Positions 53,801-64,000 of a stretch of DNA of 64,000 nucleotides are shown piece after piece. The notes beneath the pieces are model-generated. The model was not told the DNA's origin, searched no databases, and worked only from the letters and a program-made list of their open reading frames with translations. A program made the translations under genes and the position numbers. Origin of the DNA: Siderastrea siderea (lineage: Eukaryota; Cnidaria; Anthozoa; Scleractinia; Rhizangiidae); assembly GCA_964030785.1 (NCBI GenBank), contig OZ034978.1:14808453-14872452 (forward strand). Direction: 5' to 3'. Position 1 is the first letter of the stretch. Every line of letters begins with the position of its first letter.

Positions 53801-55019
53801 ATAGAATCAGTGCACCGTGGGAAAGCAATTGCTTTTCGTTTTTCCGGGTTTCATTGCAAAACGATAGTTTTTAAGGCAATATTCAGAAAACAGCCTGTTT
53901 AAGGTCCACAGTTCTGTACCATTTTATAGCTATTTCGTGACTGAGATACACCCAAGGTTAACTGGGTTACTAGGGCGTCTTCAGTACCATGGCATTATGA
54001 AACAGATCTTTCAGAATGTGCAGTGTACATTACCCTGTAATGTTCTCCGTAGAAATCCTGCAAACCAGAATGCCAGTAATCTTCCTGTTCTCCCTTCACT
54101 GACCACACAACTTTTGTTGAGTTATCCGTTAAGTTTCGCTGCTCCAGTCTCAGTTCATTAGCATCCTTGCCGTACATGTGATAATGAAAGTGCAAACAAA
54201 TTGGAGTAAAAAACTCCTTACTTTCCAAACGGATCTCTTGTCCCTTAAGAAGATCAGAGGCTTCCATATAGATATAAAAACCTGTGCGACAAAAAAAGAA
54301 CAAAAAATTGTCAAATCTAGGAGAGCTGACAACGTAACAGTAATCAGAAGTCAAATTCCAGGATTCGAGGAATCTGGAAGCCGGCGGATTCAGTTTCGAA
54401 TCCCGACCCGAACGCGAATCAGAGACTTTAAATACTAAAACCACTTCCAAAAGAATACAATTTTAGCTAAGACGGATCATTTTTTATACCTCGCCGACTA
54501 TTTTCCGCTGCAACGCTTCTAACTAATGTTAGTGAGGGAGGTTAAATAATTCACATTACTGTCACGTCACATCACATCACATCAGAAAATCCTTACCATT
54601 CCCGTCACTGTCGTATTGAGGTCCCGTATGAAAAGATGGTGTGTCTTCAAAGTGAATTTTCCATTCCCCATCATCGTTGAACGAATTTGTCCAGCCACAT
54701 AAATGGTGTTCGAATGTACAAACACCTGTGAGAAGCAGACGAAGTTAAACTTTTTAGAAACCGGAAAGAGAAGCTCCCACTTCTCCCATTTCCGTATCTA
54801 CGTTATAGCGAGGTAGAGGTGGTGTACTTTTCAACATGTTGAGTTTAATTTTCTGTCGGAAGATCGGATGGCCGGTGTTTCAACACTCTGAGTCGTGTCG
54901 TGTAGTTCCTTAGACAAGACACTTTACTCCACCAAGGTATGCAAATAAGTAAGATCAAACCGTTTGGGAATCCTAAGAAGGCAAATGATGGTGATGATGG
55001 TGACGACGACGACGACGAC

Positions 55020-55059
<40 letters not shown>

Positions 55060-58000
55060 TTGATGACGATGATTATGATGAAGAAAACCCAGGGGAACCT
55101 TCCAATGGGCTAGCAGCCCATCTGCAGAGCAAAAGTAAATGATACTTCTAGATGTTTTGCAATTCATGCAACATAAATCAGTGAACGTTTAAAAGAACCA
55201 GCCTGATGAGATATCTGGCTCATTCAATCAATCCAGGTGAATGGACAAAAGACTTTTCACTGTCTTCAGTCTCCACAATTGTAGTTACTTACTGTAGGGA
55301 GGTAGCAAGGGCGGCAAGATCACCGGAACCGGTTTGGTAGGCCTCAGTGCAGCAGCGGCGCCAAAACTATTCACGGGACAGAGTCCTGGAGTAAATTTCA
55401 GTTCGTCTATGGCGATATCACCGCGCCAGCCAAGAACAGTCGCCTCAATTTCAACCTGTAGAGGAAAAAAAAACTGTTTTATACTGAACAAAAGGAGTTA
55501 AAGACACACTATCATTTATTTTTAGAATCATAGCTATTACAGTGCACATGAATTATTAATCATTGTCTTTGGCTCTGGATGGACAGGATAGAAATGGGTA
55601 TTAACTTGAAAAAGTCGGGCTATGTTTTCAAGTTCTTACCTTTGGACTTCTCGTCCTCTTGTCGCTCAAAAAAGACTGATGTATCAGCTAGGTACTTACA
55701 AGTGAATTTAGTACGTTTTTGGAAACAAAACAATAACAAGAAAACTACATGATAATGTCCTTTTAACTCGGTGAGTTTTTGAGAGAACGTTATCACATGT
55801 GGAAAAGTCAAGCTAGACCCAAGAGTAGGAAAACGTACTACTATTTAATAACGGTTTGCATCTTACACTGGTTACATAGTTTGATTGCGGTTAATCAAAT
55901 GCAGTCTCTTCTATAGGAGTGCTTATTAGGTGTCTAAATATAAAGTATTCAATGGGAGAATTGGGGTATATAGATAAAGTAAACGGTTAAGTCTTGATCC
56001 GTAGAAAGAAAAGCTATCCTACGAGCAAGTCAGATTAACATAAAACTAGAATCGGAAATTCAAAACTAGTTTATTGTAATGGCAGGAAGCCGTACGACCC
56101 GAAGATGAAACATTGGAGCAAGATGAAAATCGATGTAACCCAGCTCACATCGATGGGCCCGGCACAATTGGTGGGAAAAGATAACCCTGAAATTTACGTC
56201 AACGATCCCCTCTCTTATCAGTAAATCACAGCAGTAGTTGTAGCATCCCACTAGGTTCGCCCAGGAAACAAAGATTTAATACAGGAGAGGGATTTTGCTA
56301 AACTTACATGGTATTCATGGATGCTACAGTCAAAATCAACCTGTCCTTTAAGCCACTGGTTTCCAAGGTTACCGATTTCTCTCCACACAAGATTTCCTCG
56401 CCTGTAAATTGACAATGTACCCACGTCTTCACCGTGCATGTTGTACTTAAATTGCATGCACTGTTGTCCAACCAACAGGTCACTGACCAGTACCGCTTTG
56501 TCACCCTGTATCTGAGGCTCAGAAGCTTCAATATAAGCATATTTCCCTGCGAATTGAGAAAGGCAGCAATACGGTAAACACAGAGCAAGTCAGTAGATGT
56601 CCTATGATACGATAACAAGTTTTTTTTTTTCAGATAAAAGGATGGTTTTACGATAACAATTTCCTCTTGTATCAATTGAATTGCTACCAGTCCCTTTCTG
56701 GATAGTCAAGAGGGCCCGCGAAATAGCTGAGCGCTGCGAGAATAGAGCGAGGAGAAAAACACGAGAAGAGACTGGGCGAGAGGCGGCCCCCCTCCGCACG
56801 TTCGGTTTTTCGCGCGGCTATTTGGCGTGCCCTCTCGACTATCCAGAAAAGGGACTGCTATAGCAGTCTACACTTAAAATGGACAACGTAACAGGCACCT
56901 ATCTATTTGCTACTTTTGCCAACAAAAAACTACTATCGTTTCAATGAAAATCATAACTCAAAGCAATTCAACTGTCATGCAAAGCGACCAAGAACGGGGA
57001 AACACGTGCAACGAAATAACGGTTAGTTTTGATTTCACTTGAGAAAAGGTTAAACGAATCACAAAGCGCATTATACAATAACAAAAAATTCCAACGCAAA
57101 CGTGCACTTACTTCTGCGCTTATTAAATCTGCTTTTAGTAGCAATCTATTAACGAATCGTACCATTCCCAGAAGCATCCGATGTAGGTCCGGTGACACCT
57201 CCGCTTTCGATACCACTCCTTGTCTCACCGCTTCCCAAGCTCCAGCTAAAAGTGGACTTCGGGGAGGGCTTCCATTTGCAGAAAGTGCCTTCATCGAAAT
57301 CACAGTTTGCTAGAATGTCCCAGAGAGAAAAATAATGCTATTTTATCAGCTCTCTATATAATATCCCTCCTCCTATCACAACTATTTACTAAGGTATAAC
57401 CATTTTACAAACAGTGTAGCTTAAGTGCCAGCACTACTGTCTCATCGTTAGTTATTGCATCCAGTTGTATGATGTTTTATCATAACACCGTAACCTTTTT
57501 TCCATACAATTTAGCTAACGTGGTGCCCCAACACTCCTATCATTCATCTCGTTATATAGTTAGTGCCCCATCAAGGATAGTTAGTGACCTCATCAAGGAT
57601 AGGGAGTGGTGAAAACGTCAAAATTTCAAAATACTCTGGATTCACGGTCGTTCCGTACGAAGATGATAATACCTTTTGCTGTTTCCTCTGGAGTGTTGAT
57701 CATAGGGCAGCAGCTTCCATTTGCTATGAAGATATCGTCCATTCCCACTATCGATTTGAGGTCACCATTAAGATTGGCCTCGAAGACAAGCTATCAAGAG
57801 AAAAAAAAAAAACAAAAAAAAAAAAACGTACAAAACATTAGTCTTTGGATCAAAGACTTTTCTATTTTCTTTAAATGAAAACGCCGGAATTTTCGTTCAG
57901 TTATCTCCGGTAAGCGACTACCTTTGCGATCAGAGATGTTCGCTAGCGAAGAGTAGAAACTTGTAACTGAAGTTGATCTTTTACGGTAGGGAAACTCGAA

Positions 58001-61000
58001 AGGTTAAAGATTACACTGACATAAGTTTCAACACCGTGTACAATTAATAAGGCACAAGAACAGTAGGGGAAGTTCCGTAGGGAAGTAAAAACTGAATGGC
58101 AGTCGTGTATGCTTTCAACTTGGCAACGTGATGAAAAAGTTTTGGGTTTTGGCAAAACCACGATATAATGGCAAAAATGTGCATTCTCTCGTTGTAACAT
58201 ATTACGCACCTGGTAGCAAGTTCTGTCGTCAACGTTTATTTCCACGACGGCTCTTGTCCAATCTTCAGTTTCTGTTCCTGCTCCCGTAGTGAACCAGACT
58301 CGATCCTCGATGCCGTTTTGCCTTGTAGACAGTCTAAACTCGCTTTTCTTGAAGTTTTCCATGAAGTAGAATACCTCAACACATTTTAGGCCACACACTT
58401 TTGCGCTAATCAGGCGCGATTTCGTCGCCCTTTGGCTTGATTGCATTGCATATACAAACTTCCCTCCTAAATAAATATTACAAAAGTGAGAAGGTATAGG
58501 GAAATGTGATTTTGCCTGACTTATCTTTACTCCGCTAATGACGTCCCCATAGCTTTGCGAGCTTGTCTAGTTAAACTGGCAAAATTATAAAAATATTGTC
58601 TACTGTTGAAAAATCATGATCCACAAAGCTTGTCCTCGCTCTGAATTTCTTAACAACAAATTCTGCCGTAATGATAGATATTAATCGTAAATGTAATAAC
58701 TTTATTTTGCTGTGGTACGATGTCGCATACTCTCGTGTGCGTTAATTTTTCTGTGTCCAAGAGGACTCGAAGTCTAGTTACCAGTGTTGAAATGTAAAAA
58801 AACTTTGCCAAAATGATTTTCCCATGTAATAGAGATCTTTCGTCTCAATTATTGTTGCAAATTTAAAGCGAAATCCAAACAACCAACGCATTCATACCAA
58901 GTCTCCCTCCATGATCTGGTCTTGCTGCAACCGATCTCCCTCTGCCTCTAGATGAACTCAACCTCCATGGACTTTTATCGGCGCCAATTAAGTCGTTTGC
59001 CCAGTCACAAAGTCCCATGTCAAAATTACATTTACCTGAGAAAAAGGAAAGAAAATTATTTAAGGCATGGGAAATAATGGTTACAAAAGAGATGGGACGT
59101 TGGATAGTTCTACTGTTACATCCTTATGGAAGACAGATTTCTCCAATTTGCTTCTCCTCCCCCTGTTTTTCGAGGGCCTGTTTCTCGTAATCCGATATTA
59201 ATCATAAAGAAATTTTTCATTTCTTATTTGAAGCCGCTTTTTACTTATTTTTGTTTTTCACAGTTAATGATTGCTCAAACTGAAAACCCTCGTGGAAACC
59301 TCACCATTAAAGTCATGGGAGTAGCATGCCATCCAGGGATGGGCTGATGGGACACTGATTAAGCTAGACAGTTTATCTCAACCTATCAACTGGCTCTGGG
59401 CTTAGAAAACATGGAAAACGTGGCTCCAGGCTTACCTTTGAGAACCCAGTCAGATAAAGAAGGTCTAATAAAACTGTCACATTATGTCTAACTGATCTTT
59501 TACACTCTTATTCTTTAGAAGAGATACAAGCATTGCAAGAGACATTGCCATAGGAAAGCACTGCAGGATCTCATCCAAAACCCCACAATAGAATCTCAAA
59601 ACACACGCATGTTTTGACTCTGAGATGAAAAAAGATAATGTCATTCTGAATCAAGAGAAGTTTTGGTAACTGAAACAAAACTTTCCCTACCGCTACTCTC
59701 TGACTCTGTTTCATTTTGAAATAGAGACGACTCTCCTTTGCAAGGTCCCTTCACGAGGTAAATGTCATCGAGTGCAATGTCTCCAGTGTAACTTCTTCCA
59801 GCAAAAGCCTCGAAAATAACCTGCAATAGTATTCATAAATAAATAAATAAATAAATAAATATAGAAACAAGCAAATAAATAAATAAATAAGGAATTTGAA
59901 CAGGGTTTCCATTTACTGGCTCCTCGTCATCACCTTCATCATCATCATCATCGTCATTATCGACGATTACAACAGTAAACAGCAGTAGAGTTGGCATTAG
60001 TATAACGAACTAATCACAGTTTCAGATACAAACACGAGGACCTGAAGTTTTGAGTGTCGCCCTTCTGTAATGCACAAATTAACAAATATAAACGAGTAGT
60101 ACAAATCTCTTAGGTGGAAAAACTTACGTAGAAATTGTTTCCATACACAGTCACGTTGCCTGTTTTCCACTCTGAGCCACGCTGTTCTCCTTTTCTGGAC
60201 CAAACGTCCTGCTCAAGGCCATGAAGAACGTGCAAAATGTTCAGCTTTCCAATGGAGTTTCCCACCATGCTGTAGGCGAATTGAAGACAGTGCACTCCAC
60301 TAAAAGGACCTCCCATAAGCCGGGCGTTATCACCTTCTCTACGAGGAGAGGATGTTTCGATATAGGCATAATAACCTGCGAGTGAAGGAAAGTGTCTGTA
60401 AGAGAGCTTAACATATGGAGATGTCTAGCCTGTCGGGTCAGTTAGTTTACTGGTTACTCGTGTACTTACTTACTAAACAAGCTGGGCGTGGACACTAAAT
60501 TTTACCTTGACTGACGGGAAGGGAAGAACTAATATTGCCGTAGTGAAAGTGCTCGTTTCTCGCCAACAAGTGGTCCTGGTTCTCCTATCCGAATCGCTAC
60601 TGATTATTATCGATGTAATTATTGTTTATTCTCTTCCTTTCTCCGAGAGCCTATCTCTATTTACGTTTTTCTGGTTTTCCTTGCCTTTATAAATGGCATT
60701 TAAATTTCACTGAATTCAATCCTGATCCGAGAGCCACAGGTTCGTTAACCTTCGCTCCACATGTATTTCCTTTCTCTGTCCAGGTGTTTAAATAGGTATC
60801 AGCCAAACCAGGTTAAGCTTAGAGGCTCAATGGGTTAGCCATCCATACGAAAAAATAACTGTCAACCGATAAATGAGGTAAAGCGTCAAGCTTTAAATTC
60901 ATGAAATTTAACAACTAACCGCAAATGAGGGTATATTTTTTACCGTCGCCAGTGAATGTTTGATCTGAACGAGTTTGAGTCTCGAGTGTAACTTTACGTA

Positions 61001-61139
61001 CCTCTTCCTTTTCCACTGTAATCACCACGCGGCCCAGTTCCCCCGCTTCGTGTACTGCCCTTTTGCAAAGTCCAGTCAAACTTGTCACTGTTATCTTGGT
61101 GCCAGTTGCAGAACTTTTTGGAGTCAAAATTACACTCTC
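50769..61139 (-). CDS. Multi-MAM extracellular protein, five MAM domains, 5' partial, spliced
   Basis: Fifteen minus-strand exons encode 880 residues and the stop. MAM-A: 61139-61002, 60375-60128, 59820-59691. MAM-B: 59035-58898, 58466-58210, 57790-57673. MAM-C: 57309-57163, 56546-56308, 55455-55293. MAM-D: 54725-54597, 54281-54034, 53260-53119. MAM-E: 52064-51930, 51294-50987, 50873-50769. Each domain uses the same phases (1-1, 1-0, 0-1), so the array grew by duplicating a three-exon module. MAM domains are extracellular adhesion/oligomerisation modules. MAM-repeat proteins occur in coral skeletal matrix, but no LDL-receptor domain is visible here. The stop follows MAM-E directly with no transmembrane segment. 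The 5' end is right of the window or in undetected exons. Confidence 0.82.
50987..51294 (-). CDS. MAM-E exon 2
   Basis: 308 nt, phase 1 in and 0 out. It contains [39 protein letters not shown] and [20 protein letters not shown]. It is about 20 residues longer than the other second exons because of a charged insertion ([14 protein letters not shown]). The acceptor is taken as the AG inside cagaaaaaag, since only that gives the phase. Confidence 0.88.
51930..52064 (-). CDS. MAM-E exon 1
   Basis: 135 nt, phase 1-1. It contains [20 protein letters not shown], then [19 protein letters not shown]. Confidence 0.88.
53119..53260 (-). CDS. MAM-D exon 3 and linker
   Basis: 142 nt, phase 0 in and 1 out. 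It contains [20 protein letters not shown] and DECK, then a charged linker of about 22 residues. The donor is gtgggt. Confidence 0.88.
53411..53726 (-). mobile_element. tRNA-derived SINE with perfect 68-bp inverted arms and 12-bp target duplication
   Basis: The direct repeat atacgtgtatat flanks the unit (53411-53422 and 53715-53726). Inside, 53472-53539 and 53649-53716 are exact reverse complements (68 bp), and between them lies a tRNA-like sequence (53545-53615). On the minus strand the order is inverted arm, tRNA head, arm, then the AT-rich tail that also occurs at 6251-6308. It lies in the MAM gene intron between MAM-D exons 2 and 3. Confidence 0.85.
53545..53615 (-). tRNA. tRNA-like sequence inside a SINE (probably not a functional tRNA gene)
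   Basis: 71 bases. They can form a 7-bp acceptor stem (ggcttgt with gcaagcc, one G-T pair), a D stem (gctc/gagc), an anticodon stem with one mismatch, and a T arm around gggttcgaatccc. A and B boxes are intact. The anticodon position reads GGT (Thr) by my fold, but base 33 is C instead of T. With its SINE context it is most likely a retroposon promoter. Confidence 0.5.
54034..54281 (-). CDS. MAM-D exon 2
   Basis: 248 nt, phase 1 in and 0 out. It contains [39 protein letters not shown] and [17 protein letters not shown]. Confidence 0.92.
54597..54725 (-). CDS. MAM-D exon 1
   Basis: 129 nt, phase 1-1. It contains [20 protein letters not shown], then [19 protein letters not shown]. Confidence 0.88.
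54986..55080. repeat. GAT/GAC trinucleotide microsatellite
   Basis: Runs of gac and gat units lie in the intron between MAM-C exon 3 and MAM-D exon 1. One plus-strand frame would read poly-Asp, but there is no splice or gene context for it. Confidence 0.9.
55293..55455 (-). CDS. MAM-C exon 3 and Pro-rich linker
   Basis: 163 nt, phase 0 in and 1 out. It contains [20 protein letters not shown] and GLCP, followed by a Pro/Ala linker ([18 protein letters not shown]). Confidence 0.88.
56308..56546 (-). CDS. MAM-C exon 2
   Basis: 239 nt, phase 1 in and 0 out. It contains [39 protein letters not shown] and [19 protein letters not shown], a canonical central MAM sequence. Confidence 0.92.
56688..56857. 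mobile_element. MITE, about 170 bp
   Basis: cagtccctttctggatagtc and gactatccagaaaagggactg are inverted ends, extended by agagggc/gccctct. It lies in the MAM gene intron after MAM-C exon 1. Confidence 0.85.
57163..57309 (-). CDS. MAM-C exon 1
   Basis: 147 nt, phase 1-1. It contains [33 protein letters not shown] and [13 protein letters not shown]. Confidence 0.88.
57673..57790 (-). CDS. MAM-B exon 3
   Basis: 118 nt, phase 0 in and 1 out. It contains [20 protein letters not shown], then [11 protein letters not shown]. The GDIALDDI motif is changed to SIVGMDDI. Confidence 0.8.
58210..58466 (-). CDS. MAM-B exon 2
   Basis: 257 nt, phase 1 in and 0 out. It contains [39 protein letters not shown], then [19 protein letters not shown]. 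The F.Y.MYG motif is altered, and the exon has extra cysteines. Confidence 0.82.
58898..59035 (-). CDS. MAM-B exon 1
   Basis: 138 nt, phase 1-1. It contains [20 protein letters not shown], then [15 protein letters not shown]. The usual TGP motif is absent, so this domain is divergent. Confidence 0.82.
59691..59820 (-). CDS. MAM-A exon 3 and linker
   Basis: 130 nt, phase 0 in and 1 out. It contains [20 protein letters not shown] and KGPC, then a Ser/Glu linker (NETESESSG). The donor gtaggg was chosen because it restores phase 1. Confidence 0.8.
59833..59893. repeat. AAAT microsatellite
   Basis: Repeated aaat/taaa units begin a few bases beyond the 59820 acceptor in the MAM gene intron. Confidence 0.85.
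60128..60375 (-). CDS. MAM-A exon 2
   Basis: 248 nt, phase 1 in and 0 out. It contains [39 protein letters not shown] and [13 protein letters not shown], the central MAM strands, and NVT as a glycosylation sequon. Confidence 0.9.
61002..61139 (-). CDS. MAM-A exon 1
   Basis: 138 nt, phase 1-1, with acceptor cactttag and donor gtacgt. It contains [20 protein letters not shown], then DWTLQKGS and [12 protein letters not shown]. The C.FD...C.W opening and TGP motif are typical of MAM. Confidence 0.88.
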
Positions 61140-64000
61140 CTAAAGTGTAGCAAGAGAAAGTACAGGTGACTCCCGATAACTCGAATCTTCAAGAGAAATT
61201 GTACAAGGTTTAAGTTATCGGGAGTCAGTTCGAGTTATCGAAGGTAAAATTACAAAGAAAATGACTTGAAGGGAAAAAACATTCACTTTGAGTTATCGGG
61301 AGGTTCGAGTTTATAACTGAGGGTTCGAGTTACCTAGAGTCAACTGTAGAGAAGTTTTCAGTGTCGAAGGTAACCTGCGTTTGCTTTGGTTTTGATTTGG
61401 TAGGTAGGTAGGTAGGTTGGTAAGGGTAGGTAAAACTTTATTTAAACACGCTTGCCCCGTCAACTAACAGAATACGAAAAGCTGATTTCCACAAGGGGAG
61501 TGTGGTTACAATAAAATTGGTTGGATTGGTCTGGGAACTCATGTCACTTTCTCAACCAATCAGTAGTAAAACAACAACCAATAGTGTCTTGCCGGCGCAC
61601 GTATTTCTGCACTTGGTGCAAGTTTCATGTATTTGCGTCGAACTCTGATTGGATCATTTTGTTGTTTGGGTCTGTTGTCAGTAATTAAAGTCAAGAATGT
61701 GTTTCCGACAATTCCGCTTATCTTTCCTCTTCTTGGCACGTTAATAAATATTCAATTAAATGATAAATGCTTGCAACACAAGAAACAAAACAGCAGCCAA
61801 AAAAGTGGACAGTAGGGCAGCGAGTTGTCGTTTGGCTTACATGGAGATCACTCTCCACTGGTACACACCACTGCGAGATGGGGAAAAAGACAATACCCAA
61901 CCAAAAAAAAAAAAACTCTTGAACCAAATTGACTACTATTAAAATTTTGTCTTTGGTTTTCTGATGCTGTTTTTACAAATCTTCTTGATATATCTAAAAC
62001 TGCAAAGAAGACGAATGAAAAGCCAGTCGCTTCAGACCGGTTTGGTTTGTTCTGCCCTAGTACTGTGTTTTCCTTCAATATAAGCATCTAAAGCATGAAC
62101 AAAAAACAACAAAAAATTGTACGCATATTTGATGAAAACCAAAAGTAGGACCATCACATGTTGGCAGCTATTGAGTTCTCACTTTACGTGATAATGTTTT
62201 TTTAAAGTATTCAATACTTCAAATGAAAGTTTGAACTCCAACCTTTGAGGATTTCAAAAGGAAAGCGTAGGAGCCCCAGCACAATGTTTTAGAAAAATGA
62301 TAAGCACGCCATATCGCCACGGGAGTAGGAGATATATGTATTGTCATAAGTATCATTGATAGTGATACAAAGGTCTGCACTTCAGGAAATGAAGGAATCT
62401 TTGGAAATATGGTTATTCTTTTGAAACTAATAGCACTGCCTGATAATCTTAAGAACTTGATCCAACCAGGGAAATGCTTAAGCCGTCAGTTTTCAATATC
62501 ACCTCAGGGCCTTGATCTTTTTTCTTTTTTTTCAACTGACACAATTTAATCTGTTCGGAGTTTTTAGCTGTACAATAAAGTGCTAGAAGATTCTTGGTAA
62601 CAGTATATCATTCCAAGAATTTGTGAACTATAACTTTATTTTGGACAAAATAAATTTAAGATTTTTTAAAATCATTTTTGTATTACCTATTTTGACACTT
62701 TCAACTAGCAAAAAAGTAGGAAATTCCTTGTGTTGCACAAATTCTAAACTAGTGACCATTTCAGTAAAGAAGTTTACGCGTTTTCTTCGAGTTGAACCTA
62801 CATGTCCATCATCGTCAGGAGCTTTAACGAAGAAACCACTAATGCAAGAATTCGAATGTTTTATGCGTATGAAGCACTCGATTCGTTGAGTGCCCCTGCG
62901 ATCCCTACGGGAATTTAACATAAGATAAATCTACTTATGATTCTGTGTAGCTGTTCAATTTTCCAAATTAATTTTGGGCACAGCTTGACCATTCCTTTAT
63001 TTTTTCTTCACAGGAGACAAAATTAAGATAAAACACGTTGGCGTACAATTTGAGAAAAAAGGGTGATCAACTTTCCTTAAAACCCAAACATTTTAAATGG
63101 TCATCTCTGATCGGCGACCCTTCGAACTCTTCTGTAAAAAAAGGACAGGTTACTAATTAGCCTATGCCCAAGTCTATGAAGGAATGTCTGTCGACCACAT
63201 GAGGCGAAAACGTGATCACAGTCCTGTATGCCCACTTTTCCTGCTTGTTAACTATCCATATGTGGTATCTATCCATAGGAAAAGCTACTCACAGACCAAA
63301 ATAATAGAATATCTATTAAATAATATTTAAGTTTTATTAATTTATCAGAATTTTTTTTCACCAGTTGAAGAGGAACTTTTCATCAAAAGCGAAGATTAAT
63401 TGTCTCGTCGAAGTGCCCTGTTTCAGAAGTTTCTAGAAAAACAACTGAAAAAATCCCTTTTAGAGCTGTCAGGGCTTGATATACTGCAAGATCAAATTTA
63501 AGGAAAAGGCTTTCTTATCGAAAACTAAGTTGCATTTTTCAATGCATATGCGCAACTAAAAGGGCACTTTTAATTTTCCCCCAGAATGTCTGGCAATAAA
63601 AAGAAATACTGATGCACTTCCTTTGTGAAACATGGTAGGCAACACGTGCAATATACGTTGAACTGGAACTAAATGTGTATATTAAAATATGAATCGAGGC
63701 AGAATTATTTCTTATTCATAGCTTTCCTTCGTTAATTACCAGCCAGGAATGATTGCACACAGTCCATTACGTAATCCGCATCAAAGCATCTAATATAACA
63801 CATTTTTCGTTCTAAAGGTAGAAGTGGGAACCTCAAACCGTAGAGAAATCCACCAACATGCAATTTTTAACGTTTTATCGTTAGGTACTAATTACTACAG
63901 GGATTGAAACGCTTATCGCATTGAGAGGGAGGATGACAAAACTCTCAACAAGAGACTGGAAGCCTACCAATTTTTCAATGTGCAACGTATACGTATACAT
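61140..64000. other. Upstream intron or 5' region of the MAM gene
   Basis: No exon with a MAM-like or other recognisable domain is found on the minus strand here. It contains a MITE at 61163-61346 and a taggtagg microsatellite near 61399-61431. Because the MAM-A first exon starts in phase 1 after an acceptor, at least one more coding exon must lie upstream, either here undetected or beyond the window. Confidence 0.55.
61163..61346. mobile_element. TA-flanked MITE, 184 bp
   Basis: The ends caggtgactcccgataactcg and cgagttacctagagtcaactg are imperfect inverted repeats, with TA at both borders. gagttatcgggag units repeat several times inside. It begins 23 bases past the acceptor side of MAM-A exon 1. 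Confidence 0.85.

Noticed and set aside
54939..55142. A plus-strand frame rich in poly-Asp.
   Set aside because: It is produced by the GAT/GAC microsatellite inside a minus-strand intron. There is no promoter, splice or domain evidence.
62623..62921. Open frames on both strands, about 90-97 codons.
   Set aside because: No domain was recognised. The reciprocal openness and AT-rich surroundings make chance likely, though this is the best place to look for a missed upstream exon of the MAM gene.
1..64000. CRISPR arrays, operons, ribosome-binding sites or prophage features.
   Set aside because: The window is plainly eukaryotic, with spliced genes and metazoan domains, and no such structures are present.

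Overview
This window is eukaryotic, and most likely from an anthozoan cnidarian, probably a stony coral. It is intron-rich and AT-rich. It carries modular extracellular genes built from discoidin (F5/8 type C), von Willebrand factor A (VWA), thrombospondin type 1 (TSP1), laminin-G-like and MAM domains. It is also full of short TA-flanked inverted-repeat elements and tRNA-derived SINEs of kinds I associate with coral genomes. All gene models were built by eye from splice sites, reading frame and intron phase; no transcript or database was available.

Plus strand, 1-16463: the 3' part of gene A, whose 5' end lies left of the window. Its order is discoidin (last residues only), discoidin, linker, discoidin, linker, VWA, two micro-linkers, VWA, micro-linker, a long acidic exon, a short linker, and a laminin-G-like exon with the stop. 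The first 6 kb show tandem duplication of the discoidin module together with its flanking introns. A decayed Tc1/mariner copy sits inside the intron that splits the first VWA.

Plus strand, 18724-37469: gene B, which appears complete. It has a signal peptide, a Tyr/Pro/Ser-rich exon, a Cys-rich domain, TSP1, four Thr/Pro/Ser/Asn-rich linkers, VWA, two micro-linkers, VWA, a micro-linker, an acidic exon and a laminin-G-like exon with the stop. The 18 exons add up to an exact open frame of 1227 codons plus stop. From the first VWA onward gene B is a paralogue of gene A, with matching exon lengths and intron phases. The N-terminal halves differ. Almost every module is a symmetric phase 1-1 exon or exon pair, which is the classical substrate for exon shuffling.

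Minus strand, 38756-40514: a two-exon gene for a 96-residue secreted precursor with a signal peptide and a six-cysteine core bounded by dibasic sites. I do not recognise its family.

40515-50768: about 10 kb with no exon I can support. It contains several inverted-repeat elements.

Minus strand, 50769-61139: the 3' part of a gene with five tandem MAM domains (880 residues in the window). Each MAM is encoded by three exons with the repeating phase pattern 1-1, 1-0, 0-1. Its 5' end lies to the right of 61139, and no further exon was found before the window end.

Taken together, the secreted adhesive domains, acidic exons and MAM repeats resemble the extracellular and skeletal matrix proteins described in corals (coadhesin-like and MAM-containing proteins). 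That functional reading is an inference.
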